64,000 nucleotides of DNA. Origin: Pseudomonadota bacterium (GTDB taxonomy: Bacteria > Pseudomonadota > Gammaproteobacteria > Burkholderiales > Rhodocyclaceae). The notes under the pieces were generated by a model. It was not told the DNA's origin. It saw only the letters and a list, made by a program, of their open reading frames with translations, and searched no databases. Shown piece after piece: positions 8,585 through 17,726 of this stretch; positions within the stretch are counted from its first letter, which is position 1; each line of letters begins with the position of its first letter. A program made the translations under genes and the position numbers. Location of the stretch: assembly GCA_026399515.1 (NCBI GenBank), contig JAPLQT010000106.1, positions 24,922-88,921 of the forward strand. The letters are read 5' to 3'.

Positions 8585-9118
8585 ATGAATCGAAAGAGCG
8601 AAGATCAGGCGTATCAGAAACAGGCGGAACAACTGCTTGCGCATCCATGCGAGCCCGACGATGCGGCTAGAGCGCACCTTACGCTCGGGTGCATTCACGA
8701 GCATGACGCTGATTGGGCGGCCGCGATCGAAAGCTACCGGCAGGTGCTGGCCGCTGAGCCGCATGATCCGATGCTCCAGTATTTTGGCAACAACAACCTT
8801 GGCTACTCGCTGATTCAGCTGGGTCGCTTCGACGAGGCGGAGGACTACTGCGTGGCGGCGATCGCGATCGATGCTGATCGCCACAATGCCCACAAGAACC
8901 TAGGACTCGTCAGCCAGGGGCAGGGCCGATGGGCGGACGCCGCCTTCAGTTTTGCCACGGCATATCGACACAATCCTCGCGACCCCAGGGCATGGAGGCA
9001 TCTTGAACAGCTGCTTTCCGCACGGCCGAATTTGTTGGATGAGCATGAAGCGCTGCGACTGGAAGTCGAAGCGCTACGCCGGATGATCGACGCTGGCGGC
9101 TGTGCGCTCTCTCATTAG
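8585..9118 (+). CDS. Tetratricopeptide-repeat (TPR) protein
   Basis: A protein of about 177 aa made mainly of TPR helices: AARAHLTLGCIHEHDADWAAAIESYRQVLAAEP, NNNLGYSLIQLGRFDEAEDYCVAAIAIDAD, and HKNLGLVSQGQGRWADAAFSFATAYRHNP. Three to four repeats are visible with the usual small-residue spacing. I place the start at 8585, where GAAAGGAC precedes the ATG. The frame is open to 8525 but the extra residues lack a ribosome site. It lies between the VWA and DnaB genes with short gaps (56 and 18 bp), and is probably an adaptor for one of them. Confidence 0.8.
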   Translation: MNRKSEDQAYQKQAEQLLAHPCEPDDAARAHLTLGCIHEHDADWAAAIESYRQVLAAEPHDPMLQYFGNNNLGYSLIQLGRFDEAEDYCVAAIAIDADRHNAHKNLGLVSQGQGRWADAAFSFATAYRHNPRDPRAWRHLEQLLSARPNLLDEHEALRLEVEALRRMIDAGGCALSH

Positions 9119-9136
9119 ACGAACAGGTCCAGCGCC

Positions 9137-10501
9137 ATGCAATCTGCTATCTCCGACGTAAAGCTTCCCCCGCATTCGATCGAGGCCGAACAGTCGGTGA
9201 TCGGTGGGCTTTTGCTAGACAACGAAGCCTGGATCAAGGTCGGCGACGTGATTACGGACCGAGATTTCTACCGCGACGATCACCGCCGCATCTTTCGCCA
9301 CATCACCGGGCTGCTCGAGAAGGATCGGGCCGCCGATGTGGTGACCGTGTTCGAGTCCATCGAGAAGTCCAATGAGGTCGACCAGACTGGCGGGCTTGGC
9401 TACCTGGGAGAAATCGCCAATGCGACGCCGTCGGCCGCCAATATCCGTCACTATGCGGCGATCGTCCGCGAGAAGGCGATCCTTCGGTCGCTGATCAGTA
9501 CCTGCGACGACATTGCCGGACACGCGTTCAACAGTTCGGGACGGGACGTCGAGGAGATTCTCGACGATGCGGAACGACGCATTTTCGAGATTGCCGAGGC
9601 CCGGGCGAACTCCCGAAAGGAGATGGAAACACTGTCCAGCGCCCTCGGGCAGGCCGTAGACCGGATCAGCGAACTGCTGGATCGCAACAATCCGGACGAG
9701 GTCACCGGAATCGCTACCGGCTACATCGATCTGGACACCATGACTTCCGGGTTCCAGCGGGGCGACATGATCGTCATTGCCGGTCGTCCCAGCATGGGGA
9801 AAACGGCCCTGGCCATGAACATCGCCGAGCACGTGGCCGTAGATCTGGGCTTGCCGGTGCTGATCTTCAGTCTGGAAATGTCCGCACCCCAGCTCGCGCT
9901 GCGATTTCTGTCGTCCCGGGCGCGGGTGGATCTGGCGAAGCTGCGTTCAGCCAAGCTGACCGACGAGGACTGGGACCGGGTTACTGCCGGATTGGGCCAC
10001 CTGCACAAGACCACGGTCCGCATCGACGAGAACGGCATGATCACGGCCAATGAACTGCGCGCACGGGCTCGCCGTGTGCATCGCGAATGCAAGGGGCTGG
10101 GGCTGATTGTCATCGACTACATCCAGATGATTGCGAGTCCGCAGAACAATGAAAACCGTGCCAACGAGTTGGGCGGCATCACCCGTCTGATCAAGGGCCT
10201 CGCCAAAGAACTGAATGTTCCGGTGGTCGCACTATCGCAGCTTTCCCGGAAGGTGGAGGAGCGCACCGACAAGCGACCGATGATGTCCGATCTGCGTGAA
10301 TCGGGGGCCATCGAGCAGGATGCGGACTTGATTATGCTCATCTACCGTGATGACTACTACACGAAGGAAATGTCAAAAGACCCAGGGGTTACGGAAATCA
10401 TTATCGGGAAGCACCGGAACGGGCCGACGGGGGATGTGCGCCTTGCGTTCCTCAAGGAATACTGCCGGTTCGAGAATCTCGCGCGGCGGGGAATCTACTG
10501 A
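9137..10501 (+). CDS. dnaB: DnaB-type replicative helicase
   Basis: A 454-aa full-length DnaB. The N-terminal domain starts KLPPHSIEAEQSVIGGLLLDNEAW. The RecA-like domain carries Walker A AGRPSMGKTALAMNIAEH (about 215-232), FSLEMSAPQLALRFLSS (the DnaB H1a/H2 region), Walker B LGLIVIDYIQMI and the H4 motif SDLRESGAIEQDAD, then IIIGKHRNGPTGDV near the end. DnaB unwinds DNA ahead of the replisome as a hexamer. This copy sits in an operon with VWA and TPR genes rather than with rplI or alr, so it is probably an element-encoded second copy. With TrfA at the other end of the window it suggests plasmid-type replication, since TrfA is known to recruit DnaB. Confidence 0.93.
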   Translation: MQSAISDVKLPPHSIEAEQSVIGGLLLDNEAWIKVGDVITDRDFYRDDHRRIFRHITGLLEKDRAADVVTVFESIEKSNEVDQTGGLGYLGEIANATPSAANIRHYAAIVREKAILRSLISTCDDIAGHAFNSSGRDVEEILDDAERRIFEIAEARANSRKEMETLSSALGQAVDRISELLDRNNPDEVTGIATGYIDLDTMTSGFQRGDMIVIAGRPSMGKTALAMNIAEHVAVDLGLPVLIFSLEMSAPQLALRFLSSRARVDLAKLRSAKLTDEDWDRVTAGLGHLHKTTVRIDENGMITANELRARARRVHRECKGLGLIVIDYIQMIASPQNNENRANELGGITRLIKGLAKELNVPVVALSQLSRKVEERTDKRPMMSDLRESGAIEQDADLIMLIYRDDYYTKEMSKDPGVTEIIIGKHRNGPTGDVRLAFLKEYCRFENLARRGIY

Positions 10502-10532
10502 TGAACCCGCAAAATCCCGAGAACATCATAGA

Positions 10533-10566
10533 GACACTTGACAGTGACAGTATAAGTGTCTATAAA
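10533..10566 (+). promoter_or_regulatory. Promoter and operator of the MerR gene, possibly leaderless
   Basis: TTGACA at 10538-10543 and TATAAA at 10561-10566 are separated by exactly 17 bp, giving a strong sigma-70 promoter. An inverted repeat GACACTT (10533-10539) / AAGTGTC (10554-10560) overlaps the -35 box and fills the spacer, the usual place for a MerR operator. The expected transcription start, 7-8 bp after the -10 box, falls at the ATG (10574), so the mRNA may have no leader. Confidence 0.72.
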
Positions 10567-10573
10567 GCAATTC

Positions 10574-11008
10574 ATGAACGAGACACCCACCCCCAGCTAC
10601 TCCATCGACGAGCTTGCCTCACTGGCCGAGTTGCCGCGCCGTACCGTGCGCTACTACATCCAGCAGGGGCTGGTCGATCGTCCTATCGGGGAGAAGCGGG
10701 CAGCGTATTACACCGCTTCGCACCTCGAGCAGCTTCTCACCATTCGAAAGTGGCAGCACGCTGGGCTTTCCCTCGATCGCATCCGCGAGATCCTAGCAGG
10801 CCCCGATGCGGGAACGCTGCCGCCTGCGAGACCCCGGGGTGCCGGCACTGTGGAGGTCTGGAGTCATCTGGTCGTCGCCGACGGCCTTGAAGTGACACTG
10901 GAACCCGGCCGAGCAGGGCTCAGCCCGGAGGAGGTTCGCGCCTTTTTCCGTGGAGCGAGAAGCCTTTACGAACACATAAAACAACAAGGACGCGATGATG
11001 AAGAATAG
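10574..11008 (+). CDS. MerR-family transcriptional regulator
   Basis: A protein of about 144 aa with an N-terminal MerR helix-turn-helix and wing: YSIDELASLAELPRRTVRYYIQQGLVDRPIGEKRAAYYT, then LEQLLTIRKWQHAGLSLDRIREIL. The C-terminal half (VEVWSHLVVADGLEVTLEPGRAGLSPEEVRAFFRG) looks like a small effector or interaction domain rather than a cysteine metal site. I take ATG at 10574 as start; earlier frame-open starts fall inside the promoter. It overlaps the VIT/VWA gene by 14 bp and probably controls that operon from the inverted repeat in its own promoter. Confidence 0.85.
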   Translation: MNETPTPSYSIDELASLAELPRRTVRYYIQQGLVDRPIGEKRAAYYTASHLEQLLTIRKWQHAGLSLDRIREILAGPDAGTLPPARPRGAGTVEVWSHLVVADGLEVTLEPGRAGLSPEEVRAFFRGARSLYEHIKQQGRDDEE

Positions 11009-13328
11009 TGAAGAAAATCTGGCCATCCTGAAGGACCGTCAAGGCCGTGAGATCGCTCTCAAAGGAGTGAACGTCAGGGCCCGCCTTCACGGCTTGATGG
11101 CCGAGGTTGAAGTCGAGCAGCTGTACCAGAATCCGCAAAAGACCAACATCGAAGCCGTCTACACCTTCCCTCTGCCACTGGGTGCTGTGCTGCTCGGCCT
11201 CGAAGTGGAGATCGCCGGAAAGAAGCTCTCCGGCACGGTCGTCGAGAAGAAGCAGGCAGAGCGCGATTACGAGAATGCGGTCACCGATGGCAACAGTGCC
11301 GTCATGCTGGAGGAAGTCGGCCCGGGGCTCTTCACGGCAAGCCTGGCTAACCTGATGCCCGGGGAGTCCGCGGTGATCCGCTATCGCTATGGCCTGCTGT
11401 TGTCCTGGCAGGGTCCGCGCCTGCGCTTTCTGTTGCCGACCACCATCGCCCCCCGCTATGGCGATGCCGGGGCTGCGGGTCTGCAGCCGCATCAGGTGCC
11501 GACCGCCTCCTTGGATGTCGAATACCCGCTCGATCTCTGCGTAACAGTGGAGGGTGAGCTCGCAGCAGCGGCGATCGCCAGCCCGAGCCACCCGATTACC
11601 GTGGGACGTTCGGAAAACGGCATGGTCATTCGCTTGTCGGGAAAGCCGGTGCTCGACCGAGACTTCGTACTTACCTTGGAATCTGAAGCAACTCAGTCCT
11701 CGTGCGTTATGACGCCGGATCGAGAGGGCCAGGTAGCGATTGCTTCACTGCGGATTCCACCACTTGCCGCCGCCGAGGAAAAGCCGTTGGCACTGAAGGT
11801 TGTGATCGACTGCTCCGGCTCTATGGGCGGCACCAGCATCATCCAGGCGCGCAAGGCCGCCCTCGAGATTCTGAACCGACTGCGTCCGGAGGATGCCTTC
11901 AATGTCACTCTGTTCGGGACCAAGCACCTGCATCTGTTCCGCACGTTGGTTCCGGCCAGCGCCCGCTATGTCACCGAGGCCTGGAATCGTCTTGACGTAG
12001 TCGATGCCGACATGGGCGGCACCGAAATGGAGAGAGCCCTCGATGCAGTGTTTTCTTTGGGCGGATCGGACGCACCACCGACGATTCTGCTGATCACCGA
12101 CGGCGAGATCCACGAGCATGAAAAGCTCGTCAAGCGCGCAGCCAAGTCCGGTCATCGCATCTTCACGGTCGGGGTCGGTACATCCGTGGCTGAAACCTTT
12201 CTGAAAACCCTGTCGCGAACGACGCAAGGTGCCTGCGAACTGGTGGCTCCCCAAGAAGGGATGGCCGAACGCGTCCTGGGGCAGTTCCACCGGATGCGTC
12301 AGCCTCAGCTGGGAGAATTGCATATTGAGTGGCCCGTGAAGCCGAGCTGGATGACTGCGTTGCCCGAGACGGTGTTTGGTGGCGATACGGTGCATGTCTT
12401 TGCGGGCTTCGAAAAGACCGTCGAGGGTAGCGTGAGGCTCAAGGTCGCAGGCGGGGCCGACGTCACTGCCACAATCTCCCTGGCCAATGAAATCGAAGCC
12501 CCGCGCATTGCGGCAGCGCGGCGGATGGAAACTGCGACAGATGAGGAGAGTCTGCGCCTTGCGCTGGACTACCAGTTGCTTTCGCGCTGGACAAATTTTC
12601 TGGTGATCGCGGAGCGGGCCGACAAGGCGGAAGACCTGCCTGAATTACATCAGGTACCACAGATGTTGGCCGCCGGATGGGGAGGAACGGCCCAGGTAAG
12701 GAGTAACGTTCTCTATTGTAGATCCGCACAAGCTGACGCTATGGCTGCCTCGGGTGTCGATAGGTATGACATCCCAGCTTTCCTGCGCAGGCAAAGTGAC
12801 GGGCCAAGCGATGCCATGCCTTCATATTCTCCGGACACGCAATCATTCGACCTGTCGAATGTAATGATGTCTTCGGCAAGGGCATTGCGGAAGCTTCGCT
12901 CACCGACTCGCTCCGAAAAGCTCTCACCGTCGGCAAGCCAGTTCGATCCATCGGAACACCATGGGACGCCAGCAGCCTTCATCATGGCCATGGAGAATGA
13001 CCTGTCCGCGAGGACACCGACACTGCCACGGACGATCACGGAGTTGCAGTATTGGGGTCTTGATTCCTCGGTCGCGGACAATCTGCGTCAACGGGTGAAA
13101 GACGGGCATGCCGAATCTGAGGTGGTGGCGGCTTTCGTCTATGCCCTGACGCAGTCAGCCATCGGAGGTCAGTTTGGTCGTTCCATCAAGCGGGCAATCC
13201 TGAAGGGCTGGAAGCATGTCGCGCCGGGACAGGCTCTCGATGACGACATGAAGGCTGCCTTGAAAGATGTCACTCTGGATGCCTGGAACTGGCTTCCGAT
13301 TGATCACGATGTGGCCGTTCTGCCATGA
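10995..13328 (+). CDS. VIT and VWA domain protein
   Basis: A 777-aa protein. Residues about 15-135 form a VIT domain (VNVRARLHGLMAEVEVEQLYQNPQKTNIEAVYTFPLP, then LPGES-like GPGLFTASLANLMPGESAVIRYRYG). Residues about 265-440 form a VWA domain with MIDAS motif DCSGSMGG, MGGTEMERAL and LITDGEIHE. The last 250 residues, with a low-complexity stretch near 610-650, are unfamiliar and may carry a helical end domain. There is no signal peptide, unlike many exported VIT/VWA proteins, so it is probably cytoplasmic. It overlaps MerR upstream and the next small ORF downstream (ATGA), and probably works with the sirtuin encoded two genes on. Confidence 0.85.
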   Translation: MMKNSEENLAILKDRQGREIALKGVNVRARLHGLMAEVEVEQLYQNPQKTNIEAVYTFPLPLGAVLLGLEVEIAGKKLSGTVVEKKQAERDYENAVTDGNSAVMLEEVGPGLFTASLANLMPGESAVIRYRYGLLLSWQGPRLRFLLPTTIAPRYGDAGAAGLQPHQVPTASLDVEYPLDLCVTVEGELAAAAIASPSHPITVGRSENGMVIRLSGKPVLDRDFVLTLESEATQSSCVMTPDREGQVAIASLRIPPLAAAEEKPLALKVVIDCSGSMGGTSIIQARKAALEILNRLRPEDAFNVTLFGTKHLHLFRTLVPASARYVTEAWNRLDVVDADMGGTEMERALDAVFSLGGSDAPPTILLITDGEIHEHEKLVKRAAKSGHRIFTVGVGTSVAETFLKTLSRTTQGACELVAPQEGMAERVLGQFHRMRQPQLGELHIEWPVKPSWMTALPETVFGGDTVHVFAGFEKTVEGSVRLKVAGGADVTATISLANEIEAPRIAAARRMETATDEESLRLALDYQLLSRWTNFLVIAERADKAEDLPELHQVPQMLAAGWGGTAQVRSNVLYCRSAQADAMAASGVDRYDIPAFLRRQSDGPSDAMPSYSPDTQSFDLSNVMMSSARALRKLRSPTRSEKLSPSASQFDPSEHHGTPAAFIMAMENDLSARTPTLPRTITELQYWGLDSSVADNLRQRVKDGHAESEVVAAFVYALTQSAIGGQFGRSIKRAILKGWKHVAPGQALDDDMKAALKDVTLDAWNWLPIDHDVAVLP

Positions 13329-13543
13329 ATCCGAACGAGGCCTTCGGGCGCGATGCGTCCATGCACGATGTATTGAATCCTCCCGGGAATCCCTGGCTCA
13401 AGGCGATTTCGGCATCCAAGGTACCGCTACCCCATGGCGTTCGAATCCTCCGCAATTCGTCGGAAGAATCGACCTCGTTTGATCGTCATGTCCGGCTGCG
13501 TGCGGCGAAGGAACGGTTGCGGGACTTTGTGGATATGGAATGA
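13325..13543 (+). CDS. Small conserved-position protein of unknown function
   Basis: A 72-aa frame linked by ATGA overlaps to both the VIT/VWA stop (13326-13328) and the sirtuin start (13540). This coupling argues that it is translated. It is rich in Arg and Ser and ends in RLRAAKERLRDFVDME, a probable amphipathic helix. No domain is recognised. It may be a small linker or regulator between the two large proteins. Confidence 0.55.
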   Translation: MNPNEAFGRDASMHDVLNPPGNPWLKAISASKVPLPHGVRILRNSSEESTSFDRHVRLRAAKERLRDFVDME

Positions 13544-14376
13544 TCGCTCCCGATCTACAGGAACGTCTTCGCGCCGTCCGGCACTTGGTGGTGTTCACGG
13601 GGGCAGGGATGTCTGCGGAAAGCGGCATCCCGACCTTTCGCGACCGGGCCAAGGGCTTGTGGGCGAAGGTCGATCCTGCAGAAGTCGCAACGCCTCACGC
13701 GTTCAAGAAAAATCCGCAGTTCGTCTGGGACTGGCACGTCCATCTCGCCGACGCGGTCAGTCGGGCCCGGCCGAACGAGGGCCATGCGGCCGTTGCGCGG
13801 CTACAGGAATTCGTTCCTCGTGTGACCGTGATTACCCAGAACATCGACAACCTACATCAGGCAGCCGGGAGTCGAACTGTCATCGAGCTTCACGGCAACC
13901 TGATGAGGTTGAAGGCATTCGTAGACGTTGATGAACTCTTCAGTGGTGATGCGAGTCCGGTGATCTGCCGCATCTGCAATGGCTACGCCATCGATGACGA
14001 GCTTGATCCGTATGCCGGGCCTGAAGATCTGGCGGCGATCGAACTGCATGCAGGATCCGTTCCCCATTGTCCGGCATGCGGCGCCCTGCTGCGCCCGGAC
14101 GTGGTGTGGTTCGGCGAGCCGCTCGATCCGGGAATGCTGGATGATGCTTTTCTGGCGGCCGAGACCTGCGACGCCTTGATTTGCATCGGTACGTCGCTTG
14201 AGGTGGAGCCCGCGGCTACTCTGCCGTGGCGGGCGCTGAATCGGGGCGCGCTGGTGATTGAGGTCAATCCGGTGTCGACCCAGCTTTCTCAGTCAGCGAG
14301 TGCAAGCCTGAGCGGCGGTGCCGCCGCGACACTACCTCTTCTGCTGCAATCGGTATGGGGATCGGTCGCGAGGTAA
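13540..14376 (+). CDS. SIR2-family NAD-dependent deacylase (sirtuin)
   Basis: A 278-aa class III (CobB-like) sirtuin. Visible motifs are GAGMSAESGIPTFRD (about 21-35, NAD pocket), TQNIDNLHQAAG (about 104-115), the catalytic histidine in ELHGN (about 122-126), the four zinc cysteines in CRIC and CPAC, and a closing IGTSLEVEPAATLP and VIEVNP. All catalytic residues are present, so it should cleave NAD while deacylating lysines. It is translationally coupled to the small ORF and the VIT/VWA gene. In defence settings SIR2 domains can act as NADases, but this one looks like an ordinary deacylase. Confidence 0.9.
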   Translation: MIAPDLQERLRAVRHLVVFTGAGMSAESGIPTFRDRAKGLWAKVDPAEVATPHAFKKNPQFVWDWHVHLADAVSRARPNEGHAAVARLQEFVPRVTVITQNIDNLHQAAGSRTVIELHGNLMRLKAFVDVDELFSGDASPVICRICNGYAIDDELDPYAGPEDLAAIELHAGSVPHCPACGALLRPDVVWFGEPLDPGMLDDAFLAAETCDALICIGTSLEVEPAATLPWRALNRGALVIEVNPVSTQLSQSASASLSGGAAATLPLLLQSVWGSVAR

Positions 14377-14776
14377 TGCATTGGCAACGCTCACCAGGAG
14401 CATTTGGCGGGTTTTGACCCACTGAGTGCAAACAAAAGAGATTGATGTTGGCCCAATCTCATTACACCTAAGCAAGGCTAACAGGTGGTCGCAGGGAACC
14501 TGGGGGAAGAGGCGGCCAGTATCTCCTGGCCGGGGGTAAGGTAGGACTTCTTATATCCAATGTAATAGAGTGCATGGTGACGGAATATGAAATGCCATTG
14601 CAATTGCATCAATCGCACCTGTCCCAAGCCGTATTGCATGCCATACTCCGCCAGAATTTGACTTGCCAGAAAACCGAAAATATTCCGACTGTTTTTGTCG
14701 GATTGGGGCAGTCGGAGGACGCTTGAGTGGAATGGAGCCATGCGCTCGTTCCCGATAATAATGAGAGAACGAACAA
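14377..14776. other. 400-bp intergenic gap with a hairpin
   Basis: This gap is lower in GC than its neighbours. It contains a perfect 7-bp inverted repeat CGGCCAG (14513-14519) / CTGGCCG (14526-14532) with a 6-base loop and no T-run. There is also a degenerate half of the window-wide palindrome near 14388 with no matching -10 hexamer. An 87-aa minus-strand frame (14478-14741) has no recognisable domain. The promoter of the helicase-methylase operon should lie here, but I cannot place it. Confidence 0.4.
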
Positions 14777-17710
14777 ATGCTTCCCTACGCCCCCGGCGCC
14801 CGCGTTGTCATCCGCGATGAGGAATGGCTAGTCCGCCGTGTCGATCCATCAAGCGACGGCGGTCACCTGCTCAGTTGTGATGGCGTTTCCGAACTCGTGC
14901 GCGGCCGCGCCGCCCAGTTTCTGACTGAGCTTGAGGATGAAATCAAAGTCCTCGACCCAGCCAAAACTGAATTGGTCGCCGACACCAGTTCCAACTTCAA
15001 CAGCACCTTCCTGTACCTCGAAGCGCAACTGCGGCGTAGCACGCCCAACGATGATCAGATTCATCTGGGCCACCGAGCAGTGATGAATTTGGTGCCGTAC
15101 CAGCTTGATCCTGCCCTGCAAGCGCTCAAACAGCCGCGCCAACGAATCCTGATAGCCGACTCCACGGGCTTAGGCAAGACGCTTGAAGCCGGGATTCTCA
15201 CCACCGAGCTGATCCAGCGCGGACGAGGGCAGCGCATCCTGGTCGTCGCGCTCAAGAGCATGCTGACCCAGTTCCAGAAGGAGTTCTGGAGCCGATTCTC
15301 CATCCCCCTGGTGCGGCTCGACTCGGTCGGATTGCAGCGGGTACGCAACAGCATTCCCAGCAATCACAATCCGTTCAATTTCTACGACCGCACCATCATT
15401 TCGATCGACACGCTCAAGAGCAATCTCGAATACCGCAACTATCTTGAGAACGCATGGTGGGACATCATCATCATCGACGAATGCCAGAACGTCGCGGCGC
15501 GAGCCAATGAAGAAGGCTTGGCCCGTCGTGCACGTTTAGCTCGACTACTCGCCGGGCGCTCCGACACCATGATCTTGTTGTCGGCCACGCCTCACGATGG
15601 TTCGGCGCGCAGCTTTGCCTCCCTCATGGCGCTGCTCGACCCGACCGCCATCAGCGATCCCGACGACTACACCCCGGAAGATTTCCGCGACAAAGGTCTC
15701 GTCATTCGCCGCTTCAAGAAAGACATCCGCGATCAGGTAGGTGAAGACTTTCAGGAGCGCATCACCGAGCAGCTCAAGCATCCCGCCAGTCCACAAGAAG
15801 AAGCCGCCTACCGCGCCCTGCTGGCCATTCCCTTCACCCAGAAAGGCGAACACCGCGCTGGCAAGCAGCAGGAGCTGCAACGGGTGGGCATGCAAAAAGC
15901 GATGTTCTCCAGTCCGTTTGCTGCACTGGATTCGACAGAACGCCGCATCGCGCTGCTGCAAGCCAAACCCGACATCAGCGCCGATGAGAAAAACGAAGTC
16001 ACTGCCCTCCAGAATTTCGCTACCACCTTGCGCGAGATCGACGCCACGAGCTTCAGCAAGTTCCAGTGTCTGGTAAAGCACATCAAGAGCGCGCAGTTCA
16101 ACTGGCAGCCCGCCGATCCCGCAGACCGCATGGTTATCTTCTCCGAGCGCATTGAAACATTGCGCTGGCTGCAAGAAGCATTGCCGAAAGCGGCTGGTTT
16201 GAAAGTCGCACAGCTTGAACTACTGCACGGCGGGATGACAGACACCGAGCAGCAGGAGCTGGTGGATCGCTTTGGTCGCAAAGATGATCCGATGCGGGTG
16301 CTGCTTTGTTCGGATGTTGCCTCCGAAGGTCTCAACCTGCATTACTTCTGCCACCGGCTAGTGCACTTCGATCTGCCGTGGTCGCTCATGGTGTTCCAGC
16401 AGCGCAACGGTCGCGTTGATCGCTATGGCCAGGACAAGCAGCCGCTCATTGTTTACCTGCACACGGAAACGAACGTCGAGCGTATCAAGGGTGACCTGCG
16501 AATTCTCGAAATCCTGCAAACCAAGGACGAGCAAGCGAACAAAAACCTGGGTGACCCTGCCTCTTTCCTGCATGTCTTCGACCCCGAGAAGGAAGCCGCC
16601 AAGGTGGCCGACATCATGGCGGCCGGCACCAGCCCCCAGCAGTTCGAGGCTGCGATCGATGCCGCCCAGGCATCTTCCGAGAGGTCCGAAAGCGGCGATG
16701 GTGATGATGACGGTAACTGGCTGCTCAAGCTGTTCGCCCAGGTCGAACCGGAAGGTGCCGCTGCCAGCAAACCCAAGCCCAGCACGGAGTTCATTCGGAC
16801 CGGTCTCTCGTTATTTGGCGACGCCGAAATCAGTGGCGACTACGCCTTTGCCAAGACCGCATTGGAAGAGCTTTCGCGACCGACGCCAATTGCCTCGTTC
16901 AGTCTCGACAAGCCAAGCCAGACCATCACGCTGACCGCGCCGCGTGACCTGCAAGAACGCCTGCGCGTCACCTTGCCGATCGAAGTGCGAGATAGCAATC
17001 ACCAGTATTCGCTTTGCGCCCACAAGACACGTATCGCCCAAGCCATTGAACAGGCCCGTCAGGTCAAGGCAGGCGACGATAGCTGGCCTCTGTTGCACTA
17101 CCTCTGGCCGCAGCATCCCGTCATGGATTGGTTGTCGGATCGCGTGCTCAGCGCATTTGGCCGTCACTGTGCGCCAGTCATCCAGTGCCCGCAACTCGCC
17201 GATGGCGAACACGCCTTCATGCTCATGGGCCTGATTCCCAACCGCAAAGGACAACCGCTGCTAATCGAATGGCAGGTCGCCGTATATAAGGGCGGCGCAT
17301 GGACCCTGCAATCCTTCCCCGCCTTTGTCGCCCGCACCCAGCTCAAAGCCGGCACGCTCGCCAACCGTGGTCAAGGCATCGATACCAGCAGCCTGCAAGA
17401 CATTCTCCCCGGCGCGGTGGCCGCCATGCGCCAGCACATGGTCAGCCTGCAGGCCAGCTTTTCGGCGGACATGACCATTCGCCTGTCAGGCACCCTGGCT
17501 AATCTGGAGCGTCTGCAAGGCAAGCAAATGGAACAGCTCGAATTGCGCCTGGCTGCCAACCAGCAAGCCGAACAGTTCAAGAAAACCAAGCGTGAAAAGC
17601 GCACTCAACACATTCGAAAGGTGTTCGACGAATACCGTCAGTGGGTGCAAGACACGATGACCACCGAGCCGCAGCCCTTCATCCAGGTGCTGGCCGCCGC
17701 CGCGCGCTAA
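14777..17710 (+). CDS. SNF2-family helicase, DISARM DrmD-like
   Basis: A 977-aa SF2 helicase. Motif I is DSTGLGKTLEAG (about 128-139), motif II DECQ (234-237), motif III LSATPHDG (268-275). The C-lobe carries VIFSERIETL, LCSDVASEGLNL and motif VI QRNGRVDRYGQ (about 541-551). The long C-terminal part (600-977) has no familiar domain. DNA translocases of this type sit beside a methylase in class 1 DISARM, where DrmD is a SNF2 protein. The methylase gene begins 16 bp after its stop. Motifs show an active ATPase; the DISARM label rests on gene order and family type and is inference. Confidence 0.83.
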   Translation: MLPYAPGARVVIRDEEWLVRRVDPSSDGGHLLSCDGVSELVRGRAAQFLTELEDEIKVLDPAKTELVADTSSNFNSTFLYLEAQLRRSTPNDDQIHLGHRAVMNLVPYQLDPALQALKQPRQRILIADSTGLGKTLEAGILTTELIQRGRGQRILVVALKSMLTQFQKEFWSRFSIPLVRLDSVGLQRVRNSIPSNHNPFNFYDRTIISIDTLKSNLEYRNYLENAWWDIIIIDECQNVAARANEEGLARRARLARLLAGRSDTMILLSATPHDGSARSFASLMALLDPTAISDPDDYTPEDFRDKGLVIRRFKKDIRDQVGEDFQERITEQLKHPASPQEEAAYRALLAIPFTQKGEHRAGKQQELQRVGMQKAMFSSPFAALDSTERRIALLQAKPDISADEKNEVTALQNFATTLREIDATSFSKFQCLVKHIKSAQFNWQPADPADRMVIFSERIETLRWLQEALPKAAGLKVAQLELLHGGMTDTEQQELVDRFGRKDDPMRVLLCSDVASEGLNLHYFCHRLVHFDLPWSLMVFQQRNGRVDRYGQDKQPLIVYLHTETNVERIKGDLRILEILQTKDEQANKNLGDPASFLHVFDPEKEAAKVADIMAAGTSPQQFEAAIDAAQASSERSESGDGDDDGNWLLKLFAQVEPEGAAASKPKPSTEFIRTGLSLFGDAEISGDYAFAKTALEELSRPTPIASFSLDKPSQTITLTAPRDLQERLRVTLPIEVRDSNHQYSLCAHKTRIAQAIEQARQVKAGDDSWPLLHYLWPQHPVMDWLSDRVLSAFGRHCAPVIQCPQLADGEHAFMLMGLIPNRKGQPLLIEWQVAVYKGGAWTLQSFPAFVARTQLKAGTLANRGQGIDTSSLQDILPGAVAAMRQHMVSLQASFSADMTIRLSGTLANLERLQGKQMEQLELRLAANQQAEQFKKTKREKRTQHIRKVFDEYRQWVQDTMTTEPQPFIQVLAAAAR

Positions 17711-17726
17711 GAACAGAGACCCCATC

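Noticed and set aside
10501..10890. 129-aa frame starting at the dnaB stop
   Set aside because: Overlaps the MerR promoter and gene in another frame; no domain and low-quality sequence.
14386..14402. Partial palindrome CTCACCAGGAGC
   Set aside because: One half-site only, no hexamer at 10 bp and facing the wrong way for the helicase.
14478..14741. 87-aa minus-strand frame in the gap before the SNF2 helicase
   Set aside because: No ribosome site, no recognised family, and it lies where a promoter is expected.
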